Source: JALNZU01 sp964463695 (GTDB taxonomy: Bacteria > Bacteroidota > Bacteroidia > Bacteroidales > F082). Taken from it: DNA of 64,000 nt. The position numbers were made by a program, and so were the translations under genes. The DNA lies in assembly GCA_964463695.1 (NCBI GenBank), contig CAYXCZ010000017.1, forward strand, positions 1 to 64,000, written 5' to 3'. The notes under the pieces were generated by a model. It saw nothing but the letters and a program-made list of their open reading frames with translations, made no database searches and had not been told where the DNA came from. This document shows positions 25,665-34,526 of this stretch, piece after piece (position 1 is the first letter of the stretch; every line of letters starts with the position of its first letter).

Positions 25665-27005
25665 ATGAAAACAGAAAATTGGATCAAATCAGGCTTGCTA
25701 TTGCTGGCCTTTTCCGTGGCATTTGCAAGCTGCAACGATAGTAAATATCCCGGATTTAAGAAAATGGAAAATGGTGTTCATATCAAATACCATAAAAAAG
25801 GTGATGGTGATAAAAAGCCAGCATTAAACTCAATCGTAACACTCGATATGATTTATGGATTGGGTGATACAGTGCTTTTCGAAAGCTCCCAAATGCCTGA
25901 ACCATTGAGCTTTCCAGTTACTGAACCTTCTTTTCAAGGAGACCTTTACGCTGCTTTAACCCTGCTCAATGTTGGGGATTCAGTTACTATAGCTTTCCCG
26001 GCTGACTCATTTTTTATGGTAATGGCCGGAATGCCTCAGTCACCTGAGTTTGTTAAACCTGATGCTGTCATGTATTTTGATATCAAATTGAAATCTGTTC
26101 AAACGGAGGAAGAAAAAATTGCTGAGCAACATGCTATGTTAACAAAAATGAAAGAACAGGAACAGGAAGTTTTGAAAGCATATATCGCTGAAAAACGGAT
26201 TACTGTTGCACCTCTTGAATCAGGATTATATTATATTGAAACTGCTAAAGGTAATGGTCAGAAACCACAGATCGGAGATGTTTTAAAGGTTCATTTTTCA
26301 GTGAGCATGATAGAAGGTTTTCCTCTTTACTCAACTTTTGATAAAGAACCAATGGACATTGAATTTGGTCAACCTTTTGATACTAAAGGTTTTGATGAAG
26401 CTTTAGGTTATTTGACAAAAGGAACAAAAGCAAGTTTGATCGTTCCATCACACATCGCTTTTGATAGCGTTGGCAGAAGCCAGATGATTCCTCCTTACAC
26501 AACAATGTTGTATGAAGTTGAGCTTGTTCAAATTCGTTCAAAAGCAGAAGTCGAAAAGGAAAAAGAAGCCAAACAGAAAAAAGAAGCTGCGGAATCATCA
26601 AAAGCTCAGGCTATGGAAAGCAAACTTTTGAACGATTATATAAAGAAAAATAATGTTACAGTTGCTCCAAGTGCTACTGGCATGTATTACGTTGAAACTG
26701 TTGCCGGAACAGGGAAAACTCCTGAAAACGGAAAAAGTGTTAAAGTTCATTATACTTTGTACAATATTGAAGGCATAAAGCTTCAGAGTTCTTTGGATGC
26801 CGGCCAACCTTTTACATTCGTTTTAGGTCAAGGTCAGGTAATTAAAGGATGGGACGAAGGTTTGCTGAAGATGAAAGAGGGAGGAAAAGCACGTTTCATT
26901 TTGCCATCTTCACTTGCTTATGGAGGTACTGCAAGAGGTGCCGATATACCAGCGTATGCTCCATTGGTTTTTGATGTTGAGTTGTTGGAAGTTTTGGAAA
27001 AATAA
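25665..27005 (+). CDS. FKBP lipoprotein with three FKBP-like units
   Basis: A 446-residue lipoprotein (lipobox FASC). There are two degenerate FKBP-like units (about 30-145 and 180-290), a charged helical linker (KAEVEKEKEAKQKKEAAESS), and a canonical C-terminal FKBP unit (about 340-446) with GQVIKGWDEGLLKMKEGGKARF and SLAYGGTARG. It is predicted to be a periplasmic chaperone/prolyl isomerase. The N-terminal half aligns by eye with the neighbour's N-terminal unit, so the array grew by domain duplication. It ends the operon before a bidirectional terminator. Confidence 0.9.
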   Translation: MKTENWIKSGLLLLAFSVAFASCNDSKYPGFKKMENGVHIKYHKKGDGDKKPALNSIVTLDMIYGLGDTVLFESSQMPEPLSFPVTEPSFQGDLYAALTLLNVGDSVTIAFPADSFFMVMAGMPQSPEFVKPDAVMYFDIKLKSVQTEEEKIAEQHAMLTKMKEQEQEVLKAYIAEKRITVAPLESGLYYIETAKGNGQKPQIGDVLKVHFSVSMIEGFPLYSTFDKEPMDIEFGQPFDTKGFDEALGYLTKGTKASLIVPSHIAFDSVGRSQMIPPYTTMLYEVELVQIRSKAEVEKEKEAKQKKEAAESSKAQAMESKLLNDYIKKNNVTVAPSATGMYYVETVAGTGKTPENGKSVKVHYTLYNIEGIKLQSSLDAGQPFTFVLGQGQVIKGWDEGLLKMKEGGKARFILPSSLAYGGTARGADIPAYAPLVFDVELLEVLEK

Positions 27006-27018
27006 AAACAGATCGATC

Positions 27019-27067
27019 AAAAAATGGCTTTTCCGGATCTCAAGGATTTCCAGAAAAGCCATTTTTT
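27019..27067. terminator. Bidirectional terminator between FKBP operon and GH3 gene
   Basis: A 15-bp perfect stem (27019-27033 with 27053-27067; cores AATGGCTTTTC / GAAAAGCCATT) has a 19-base loop, an A run at the left edge and a T run at the right edge. It lies 14 bases past the FKBP stop and beyond the 3' end of the convergent GH3 gene. Confidence 0.85.
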
Positions 27068-27222
27068 ATTTAGTAAGTTTGGTTTTGTATTTTCAAGTTA
27101 AACCCATTAAACTTTCGATCTAGAGTAGTTTATGCATTGTCTCATGTTCAATTTTCAAGTAACAATCCATAACTCTTAATGGATGAATATTCGTTTTGAG
27201 CTATGTGACCCATAATCAGGGT

Positions 27223-29469
27223 TTATTTGATAAGTCTGATACTTGCAGATTTTACCAAATCAGAACTGGTTCCAACCATTATTTCAAACTCTCCTGCTTC
27301 AGTATCGTATTGTAAATCAGAATTATAGAATGATAATAGTGACTTATCAATTTTAAAAGAGACTGTTGTTGAAGCTCCTGGCTGAAGATTAATTTTTTGA
27401 AATCCTTTTAGTTCTTTTACCGGCCGTGTTATTGATGCTACTTTGTCGCGAATATACAATTGCACGATCTCTTCACCTTCGTATTTACCTGTATTTTTAA
27501 CTTTCACTGAACAATTTATCGCCTCATTATCATTCATAACACTTTTGTCGAGGGTAATTTCGCTGTATTCGAAGCTGGTATAACTAAGTCCGTGGCCAAA
27601 ACAGAAAAGCGGTTCATTTGGGGAATCTGTGTATCTGGAAGTCGTGTTTGTAAAACCATCATAAGGCCGTCCGGTATTTTTCATATTGTAATGAACAGGA
27701 ATCTGACCTACCGATTTTGGGAACGTCATTGGTAGTTTTCCTGAAGGGTTATAATCGCCAAATAGTACTTCAGTTATGGCTGTACCTGCTTTAGTGCCAG
27801 GAAACCAAGCTTCAAGTATTGCCGGTATATTGTCATTTAGCCAATTGATTGTCAATGGTCTGCCATTGAATAAAACGACAACTACAGGGGTTCCAGTTTC
27901 GAAAATAGCCTTCGCTAGTTCATTCTGAACACCCGGAAGATCCAGGTTTGTCCGGCTTGTTGCCTCACCTGTCATCCATGCAGGTTCTCCCAAAGCCAGA
28001 ACGACAACATCAGCTTTTGCCGCAAGTTCAACCGCTTCCTTAAAACCGGATGTGTCCATATCATTTACTTTGCATCCAGGAGAATACATCAATTTTTCAG
28101 ATTGAATCACTTTTTTCAAGCCATCAAGCAAGCTCTCAGCGTCTTTAGGATTACCAGCTGCCGACCAACCACCGATCATGTCCTGTTTACTGTTTGCCAG
28201 GGGTCCGATCACGGCGATCTTTTCAATATCTTTTCTGAGAGGTAACAGATTACCGTCATTTTTTAATAGAACCATTGATTTTTTAGCCATGTCGAGACTT
28301 GCCTCAAGAAACTCATCTTTCATTACAATCTCTTTTTCGCGTGATTCGGAGCAAAAGCGATATGGATCATCAAATAAACCTAATTGAAACTTCAATTGCA
28401 AGACCTTTCTCACGGATTCATCCAGAACTTGAGGATCTAACATCTTGTTTTTTAATAGATAGGGGACGGATTTAAGATAAAATGATGCCTGCATATCCAT
28501 GTCAGTACCTGCTTCAAGAGCAAGAAGAGTAGCTTGAGCTGTATCAGCAGCAACCCCATGAAACATTAATTCCATAACTGAAGTAAAGTCAGAAACAACA
28601 AAGCCATCAAATTTCCATTCATCCCTCAAGATCTTTTTTAAGAGATATGGGTTAGCGGTTGCAGGGACACCATTAAGTTCGTTGAAGCCCGACATGACTG
28701 TCAGTGCGCCTGCATCAATTGCAGCTTTATAGGGTGGAAGATAAACTTCATGAAGTGTAAGTTCTGACATATCAACCGTATGATACTCACGTCCAGCCTG
28801 AGGTGCGCCATATGCCGCAAAATGTTTCACGCATGCTGCTACAGCATCAGCATCAGCGAAACCATCACCCTGAAAACCTTTTACCCTTGCAGCAGCGATC
28901 AACGAAGCAAGATAAGTATCTTCACCCGCGCCTTCCATCACTCGACCCCATCGCGGATCCCGCGAAATATCACACATTGGTGCAAAAACCCAATGCAAAC
29001 CAGTGGCACTTGATTCGATGGCCGCTATCCTGGCAGAACGCTCGATAGCATCCAGATCCCAACTTGCTGCTTCAGCTAATGGTATTGGAAAAATGGTGTG
29101 GTGACCATGGATGACATCAAATGCAAAAAGCAGTGGAATGCCCAATCGGGATTTGGTTACAGCTATCTCCTGTAACTTTCGTGTGTATTTTGCACCATGA
29201 GCATTAAAAATACCACCAGCTAAACCTTTCTCAATCAATTGAATATAATGATCCTGAATGAAATCACCAGTTGGATTCAGGTCATTTGTAAAGAGAGATA
29301 ACTGACCAGCTTTTTCTTCCGGAGTCATAATCCGGAGTAGTGAATCAATTTTTGCATCAAACTGAGCGTGCTGAGAGTAAGTGAAAAACGGGGTTATGCT
29401 CATTAAAAAGCTAATAAACAGTATCTTATGTGTAGATACTAAACGGAAAAATAAACTGTTTTTAATCAT
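27223..29469 (-). CDS. GH3 beta-glucosidase (BglX-like), exported
   Basis: A 748-residue GH3 enzyme with a signal peptide ending near TYSQ. The N-terminal barrel carries GIPLLFAFDVIHGHHTIFP, DPRWGRVMEGAGED, VKHFAAYG and the nucleophile Asp in GFVVSDFTS (D294). The second domain has GGWSAAGNP and MTGEATSRTNLDLPG, and the C-terminal domain is fibronectin-like. Family members remove glucose from the non-reducing end of beta-glucans. In this locus the probable substrate is sophorose or longer beta-1,2-glucooligosaccharides in the periplasm. It is divergent from the plus-strand GH144 operon and monocistronic. Confidence 0.92.
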   Translation of the reverse strand: MIKNSLFFRLVSTHKILFISFLMSITPFFTYSQHAQFDAKIDSLLRIMTPEEKAGQLSLFTNDLNPTGDFIQDHYIQLIEKGLAGGIFNAHGAKYTRKLQEIAVTKSRLGIPLLFAFDVIHGHHTIFPIPLAEAASWDLDAIERSARIAAIESSATGLHWVFAPMCDISRDPRWGRVMEGAGEDTYLASLIAAARVKGFQGDGFADADAVAACVKHFAAYGAPQAGREYHTVDMSELTLHEVYLPPYKAAIDAGALTVMSGFNELNGVPATANPYLLKKILRDEWKFDGFVVSDFTSVMELMFHGVAADTAQATLLALEAGTDMDMQASFYLKSVPYLLKNKMLDPQVLDESVRKVLQLKFQLGLFDDPYRFCSESREKEIVMKDEFLEASLDMAKKSMVLLKNDGNLLPLRKDIEKIAVIGPLANSKQDMIGGWSAAGNPKDAESLLDGLKKVIQSEKLMYSPGCKVNDMDTSGFKEAVELAAKADVVVLALGEPAWMTGEATSRTNLDLPGVQNELAKAIFETGTPVVVVLFNGRPLTINWLNDNIPAILEAWFPGTKAGTAITEVLFGDYNPSGKLPMTFPKSVGQIPVHYNMKNTGRPYDGFTNTTSRYTDSPNEPLFCFGHGLSYTSFEYSEITLDKSVMNDNEAINCSVKVKNTGKYEGEEIVQLYIRDKVASITRPVKELKGFQKINLQPGASTTVSFKIDKSLLSFYNSDLQYDTEAGEFEIMVGTSSDLVKSASIRLIK

Positions 29470-29846
29470 GTTTTATCTTTATTGGAAGAATTTATGTGCT
29501 GCCGAAATATCAGGTTATAATATTTTTTTGCCCAAATTGGGTATAGATTTTCACTGTTTTTATTTAAAAATTAATGAAACTTCTTCGATCATTTTTTTTA
29601 ACGTGATATTTAATAAATACAATTAGTATAAAATATTGATATTAAGTGATATAGATTAAATAATATTTGTTTATAAAATTTACAAAAAATGTTAGAATCG
29701 ATTGTATGTAACTAATTATTTTAATAAATTTGTTTTCTAGAAGGTGTTAATTCATAGGCACAGTAAACCATACACACAATTAGCTCTTTCTTTTTGATCA
29801 ATCAAAAGTAATAATATTTCATCAAACATAATAAAATAGTAACACC
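29470..29846. other. Divergent control region GH3 / GH144 operon
   Basis: A 377-bp AT-rich spacer. It contains the plus-strand promoter (29702-29732) and CCCAAATTGGG (29531-29541), which lies 62 bases before the GH3 start. AATCGATT (29697-29704) overlaps the -33 element and could be a small operator. No gene was recognised. Confidence 0.5.
29702..29732 (+). promoter_or_regulatory. Promoter of the GH144/MFS/GH35/GH94 operon
   Basis: TTG (29702-29704), 20 bases, then TAAATTTG (29725-29732) fit the Bacteroidota primary-sigma consensus. The inferred transcript start near 29739 leaves a leader of about 108 bases. Confidence 0.7.
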
Positions 29847-31235
29847 ATGAAACGCTTACAAATTTCAATTTTTATCTTATCTTTATTTTTTTCTGAACTG
29901 TTACTGGCTCAGGATGTTACGTTCAAGTCGTTTGGAAAAATTGACTATCCGATTACTCAGGAAGATGAGATGATGCTGGATACTATTCAACAAAAGACAT
30001 TTCAGTTTTTTATGCATGAGTATCATCCCGAAATGGGAATTGTGAAAGACAGGGCTGCTGTGTGGGCACCAGCAAGCATTGCATCTACCGGATTTGGGAT
30101 ACCTTCCTTTGCCATTGGTGCTGAGCGTAAGTGGATTAGCAGAGAAGAAGCTGCAGATATAACTCTAAAAATCTTGAATTTCTTTGCTAATTCAGTGCAA
30201 AGTGCCGATACAAATGCAACAGGTTACAAAGGATTTTATTACCATTTCCTGAGAATGGACACTGGAACAAGAGCCTGGAAATGCGAGCTGTCATCAATTG
30301 ATACGGGGTTACTAATGATGGGAATCATATTTGCACGAAACTATTACGATAAAGATAACCGTGTTGAAAGACAAATCAGGTTATTGGCAGGATTGCTTTT
30401 AGGACGAATTGACTGGAATTTTCTTGAGATGAAAGAGCCAGGAAGATTTGAGCATACCATTTCAATGGGATGGACGCCAACAGAGGGTATTCATAATTTT
30501 GGGTGGAGCGGATACAATGAAGGTCTTTTTCTTTATGTTCTTGCTGCGGGCAGTGGGATGGAAAATGTTGAGAGAAGCTATAAGGCCTGGTTAAGCACCT
30601 ATAAGTGGAATACACCTTATAAAGGTTTATCACACGTGGCATTTCCACCTTTATTTGGACATCAGTTTTCTCAGGCATTTATTGATTACAGAGGAATTGC
30701 TGATGCTTATATGAAGGAAAAGGGTATTGATTATTTTGAAAATTCCCGAAGGGCAACGCTGGTTCAGCAAAAATATGCAATTGATAATCCACATGGTTGG
30801 GTTGGATATGATTCATTGTGCTGGGGCGTAACAGCCAGCGATGGTCCAACAGAGAAATACAATTTTGATGATAAGAAATTTTTGGGTTATGCCGGAAGAG
30901 GAACGAGTGGCCCTGACTATAATTATTTTGATGATGGAACAATTGCTCCTTATGGTCCACTTTCATCTTTACCATTTGCACCCATGGAAGTTTTGTCGAC
31001 CATAAAGTCGATGAATGGAAAATATGGAGATAAGATTTGGGGCAAATATGGCTATTATGATTCGTTTAATTTAACTGCAAAATGGGTAAATGATGATTTC
31101 ATTGGAATCGATCAGGGGCCAATGCTCATTATGATTGAGAATTTCAGAACAGGTTTGGTTTGGAATTATGTGATGAAAGATCCAATTATCCAAAAAGGTT
31201 TAAATGTGCTTGGTTATGACTATCTAAAGAAGTAA
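29847..31235 (+). CDS. GH144-like (PF10091) beta-1,2-glucanase, divergent type
   Basis: A 462-residue exported protein (signal peptide ending LLLAQ). The 'glycoamylase' (alpha/alpha)6 fold is recognised by GWSGYNEGLFLYVLAAGS, CWGVTASDGP, LSSLPFAP, KYGYYDSFN and IDQGPMLIMIENFRTGL. GH144 enzymes cut beta-1,2-glucan, either as endo-glucanases or as exo-enzymes releasing sophorose. This copy differs from the four minus-strand paralogues: where they have DNGADIVETxxL, it has LSSIDTGLLMMGI. A different mode of action, perhaps exo, is therefore possible. It heads a five-gene plus-strand operon. Confidence 0.85.
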   Translation: MKRLQISIFILSLFFSELLLAQDVTFKSFGKIDYPITQEDEMMLDTIQQKTFQFFMHEYHPEMGIVKDRAAVWAPASIASTGFGIPSFAIGAERKWISREEAADITLKILNFFANSVQSADTNATGYKGFYYHFLRMDTGTRAWKCELSSIDTGLLMMGIIFARNYYDKDNRVERQIRLLAGLLLGRIDWNFLEMKEPGRFEHTISMGWTPTEGIHNFGWSGYNEGLFLYVLAAGSGMENVERSYKAWLSTYKWNTPYKGLSHVAFPPLFGHQFSQAFIDYRGIADAYMKEKGIDYFENSRRATLVQQKYAIDNPHGWVGYDSLCWGVTASDGPTEKYNFDDKKFLGYAGRGTSGPDYNYFDDGTIAPYGPLSSLPFAPMEVLSTIKSMNGKYGDKIWGKYGYYDSFNLTAKWVNDDFIGIDQGPMLIMIENFRTGLVWNYVMKDPIIQKGLNVLGYDYLKK

Positions 31236-31297
31236 ATAATATTTAATTACTTGATTATAAATAATATATAATTTTTCAAAAACATATAATTCAATAT

Positions 31298-34200
31298 TTG
31301 ATGAAAAGGAAAAGTAGTGCTTTGAAAAAATGCCTCAATCTGGGATATTTGTTACTTGGGTTGATTTTGCTTTTTTCTCATAAATTAGAGGCACAAGTTC
31401 AGACATTGGACGAGTTTGAAACAAAAGAAGGTTGGTATTTTATCCTATCTGATGGTGTTAGCTTGAAAGCTGAATCAGAAAAAGGACTTACCGGCAATGC
31501 CATTCGTTTTGACTATGATTTTACAAAAGGTACCGGTTATGGTGGAATTCAAAAATTGTTTCCACTCGACTTGCCAGAGAATTTTGAGTTCACTTTTTGG
31601 ATGAAAGCTGAATCTCCTGCAAATAATTTTGAAATAAAGTTCATTGATAGCACTGGCAATAATGTGTGGTGGCTAAGCAACCGAAACTATTCATTTCCAA
31701 CTGAGTGGAAGAAAATTCGGATTAAAAAAAGACACATTCAGTTTGCCTGGGGACCAACAAATGACCAGCGATTGAAGCGAATCGACCGAATTGAATTTAC
31801 TATAGCATCATTTGTGGGCGGTAAAGGAACTGTTTGGATTGATGATTTACGCTTCGAACCATTAGCTGAAGAAGTTACCGTTTATCCAAGTCCTACAATA
31901 ACGGCAAAATCTACTTTTAAGGAATATTCGACAAAGAATATTCTGGATCAGACACTTTCGACCTATTGGTTGAGTGAGGGATCAAAAGGGCAAGAGTTGT
32001 TGGTTGATTTCAATGGGCGGCGTGAATTTGGAGGAATGCAGATTCATTGGTTAGGCGGACATCATGCTGAGACGTTTGAAGTGCTTTTGTCAGATGATGC
32101 GAGGCAATGGGAGAAAGTTTATGATGTGAAAAAAAATCAGTCAGATGTTAGTTTCATTCGCTTGCCGGAAGTTGAAGCAAAATATATGAGGATAGTTTTA
32201 TCTAAGAGCTTCAACGACAAAGCTTTTGGGATCAGCGAACTTAAGTTTATCGATCTTAAAAGTTCAATGACACTGAATGATTTTCTTATTACAACTTCAA
32301 AAAATTCCCCAAAGGGAAACTATCCGCGGTATTTTTCAGAGCAAGCATCTTTCTGGACTATAAATGGCGTTAATAATGATGTGAAGGAAGCCATGATCAA
32401 CGAGGACGGAATGGTTGAAGTTGATAAGGCAGCATTTTCGATCGAGCCAATGCTTAAGATAGGCAATAATCTTTATAACTGGACGAATGTAAAATCGGAG
32501 CAATCTCTTGGAAAAAATAAGGATAATACTGATTTTGAATTTGTTCCCACATCCTCCTGGTTATGTGATGAAATCAGTTTTTCGACTGGTATTACTGCGA
32601 GTGGTGTGGCAAATCAAAGCTCTCAACTTGAAATTAACTATGTTTTAAAGAACCAATCATCCAAAGCTAAAGAAGTAGAATTGTTTCTTTTGGTCAGACC
32701 ATTTCAAGTAAACCCTTACTACCAGTTTTTAAATATGGCTGGTGGCGCTGGAAAAATTCAATCAATAGCCGAATCTGAAAATGGATATATTACTGTGGAT
32801 GATAGAGTTATACTTCCGCAGAAGAATTATACTTCCTTTGGAGCTGCAGGTTTTGACGATGGAAACATTGTAGACATGATACGCAGTGGAAAAATGCCAG
32901 ACAGTAAAACTGCTTATGATGTTCACGGACTTGCAAATGGCGTAATGAAGTATGTTTTTTACCTTGAACCTGGTAAAGAAGAATCTTTTTTTGTTGTTGT
33001 TCCCTTTTATCAGCAAAGTGGGATCAACCTGCCTACCCCTGAGTCAGTGGCAAAAAGTTCCGAATCCTCAATAGATTTTTGGAAAGAAGAAGTGGGGCAC
33101 ATTCATTTTAATTTGCCGGAATCAGCAAACCAGATCATCAATACCTACAAGGCCAATTTAGCTTACATACTCATTAACAGGGATAAAGTTGGAATTCAAC
33201 CCGGATCACGCTCTTATGAAAGAAGTTGGATTCGTGATGGTGCACTTACTTCTTCGGCATTACTGAAATCAGGAATTGTTGTTGAAGTAAAAGATTTTAT
33301 TGATTGGTATGCTGATTATCAATATGAAAACGGAAAAGTTCCATGTGTAGTTGATGGAAGGGGTCCTGATCCTGTTCCAGAAAATGACAGCCATGGACAG
33401 CTTATTTACCTTATTCGCGAGTACTTCAACTTTACTCAGGATACTGCATTTCTAAAATCGAAGAACAAGCAGGTTATAAAGGCTGTTGATTACATTGAGG
33501 CTTTGGTTAAAGAGCGTTCCACTGATCATTACAAATATGGAAACGACAGCATCAGAGCTCAATACGGCTTAGTACCTGAATCAATCAGTCATGAAGGCTA
33601 TTCAGCAAAACCGATGCATTCCTATTGGGATAACTTTTTCACTATTAAGGGTTTAAAGGATGCGGTTGAGATTCAGAAAATCCTGGGTGAGGAAGATCAA
33701 TACAATCGGATAAAAAAAATCAGGGATACTTTTCAGGTAAATTTATACAATTCACTTGAGCTTGCCATGAAGTATAAAAACATCGATTACCTGCCGGGCT
33801 GCGCTGAATTAGGTGATTTTGATGCCACATCAACTACAGTGGCACTTACACCTTGTAATGAATTGAAAAATTTACCTAAACCACAGGTTTACAACACTTT
33901 TGATAAGTATTACACATTTTTCAAGAACCGCAGAGATGGGAATTTGGAGTGGGTGAATTATACTCCCTACGAAAACCGCCTTATTGGATCGTTTATTATT
34001 CTCGATCAACCTGATAGAGCTCATGAGTTGATTGATTTTTTCCTTCGCGATCAGCGTCCACAAGGTTGGAATCATTGGGCAGAGGTTGTTTGGAGCGATC
34101 CAAGACATCCTGGTTTTATTGGTGACATGCCTCATACCTGGGTAGGCAGCGATTTTATTAATGCAATCAGGTCGATGTTTGTTTATGAGAATGAATATGA

Positions 34201-34504
34201 TGAATCGCTTGTAATTGCGTCCGCATTGTATCAGGAATGGATTGATGCTCCTGAGGGTATGTCAGTTGAAAATCTACCAACTTATTATGGTGAATTATCC
34301 TATTCCATTAAAAATGAAGGTAATAACTACACATTTTCCATTACGGGTGATCTCAAACTTCCTGTGAATGGCATAAAAATAAAGAACTTTAACGGATCAA
34401 AAACACCTTTAAAAGTGACGATCAACGGAGTTGAAAGCAAGGATTTCAGTGCAAATCACATCAGCGTTATAAAATTACCAGCACAAGTAGTGATAAAATA
34501 TTAA
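31298..34504 (+). CDS. Large exported (alpha/alpha)-barrel hydrolase with two sugar-binding modules, family unclear
   Basis: A 1068-residue protein. After a signal peptide (KLEAQ) there is a CBM11-like jelly roll (about 35-190) and a discoidin/F5/8-C module (about 205-325). A beta-sandwich linker follows (about 330-590), then a helical catalytic-looking domain (about 600-970). The last has YERSWIRDGALTSSALL (D647), DSHGQLIYLIREYF, GDFDATSTT, ENRLIGSFI and WNHWAEVVWSDPRHPG (E929, D934). The layout resembles GH15/GH94-type barrels, but I cannot name a CAZy family. By position (between GH144 and the MFS carrier genes) it should act on beta-1,2-glucan or a decorated part of it in the periplasm. 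This is the least understood enzyme of the locus. Confidence 0.75.
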   Translation: MMKRKSSALKKCLNLGYLLLGLILLFSHKLEAQVQTLDEFETKEGWYFILSDGVSLKAESEKGLTGNAIRFDYDFTKGTGYGGIQKLFPLDLPENFEFTFWMKAESPANNFEIKFIDSTGNNVWWLSNRNYSFPTEWKKIRIKKRHIQFAWGPTNDQRLKRIDRIEFTIASFVGGKGTVWIDDLRFEPLAEEVTVYPSPTITAKSTFKEYSTKNILDQTLSTYWLSEGSKGQELLVDFNGRREFGGMQIHWLGGHHAETFEVLLSDDARQWEKVYDVKKNQSDVSFIRLPEVEAKYMRIVLSKSFNDKAFGISELKFIDLKSSMTLNDFLITTSKNSPKGNYPRYFSEQASFWTINGVNNDVKEAMINEDGMVEVDKAAFSIEPMLKIGNNLYNWTNVKSEQSLGKNKDNTDFEFVPTSSWLCDEISFSTGITASGVANQSSQLEINYVLKNQSSKAKEVELFLLVRPFQVNPYYQFLNMAGGAGKIQSIAESENGYITVDDRVILPQKNYTSFGAAGFDDGNIVDMIRSGKMPDSKTAYDVHGLANGVMKYVFYLEPGKEESFFVVVPFYQQSGINLPTPESVAKSSESSIDFWKEEVGHIHFNLPESANQIINTYKANLAYILINRDKVGIQPGSRSYERSWIRDGALTSSALLKSGIVVEVKDFIDWYADYQYENGKVPCVVDGRGPDPVPENDSHGQLIYLIREYFNFTQDTAFLKSKNKQVIKAVDYIEALVKERSTDHYKYGNDSIRAQYGLVPESISHEGYSAKPMHSYWDNFFTIKGLKDAVEIQKILGEEDQYNRIKKIRDTFQVNLYNSLELAMKYKNIDYLPGCAELGDFDATSTTVALTPCNELKNLPKPQVYNTFDKYYTFFKNRRDGNLEWVNYTPYENRLIGSFIILDQPDRAHELIDFFLRDQRPQGWNHWAEVVWSDPRHPGFIGDMPHTWVGSDFINAIRSMFVYENEYDESLVIASALYQEWIDAPEGMSVENLPTYYGELSYSIKNEGNNYTFSITGDLKLPVNGIKIKNFNGSKTPLKVTINGVESKDFSANHISVIKLPAQVVIKY

Positions 34505-34526
34505 CTAAAGCAAAACACACAACACC

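Noticed and set aside
28803..29048. His/Gln-rich plus-strand open frame opposite the first GH3 gene
   Set aside because: Antisense shadow of the conserved catalytic barrel; low-complexity composition arises from the opposite codons.
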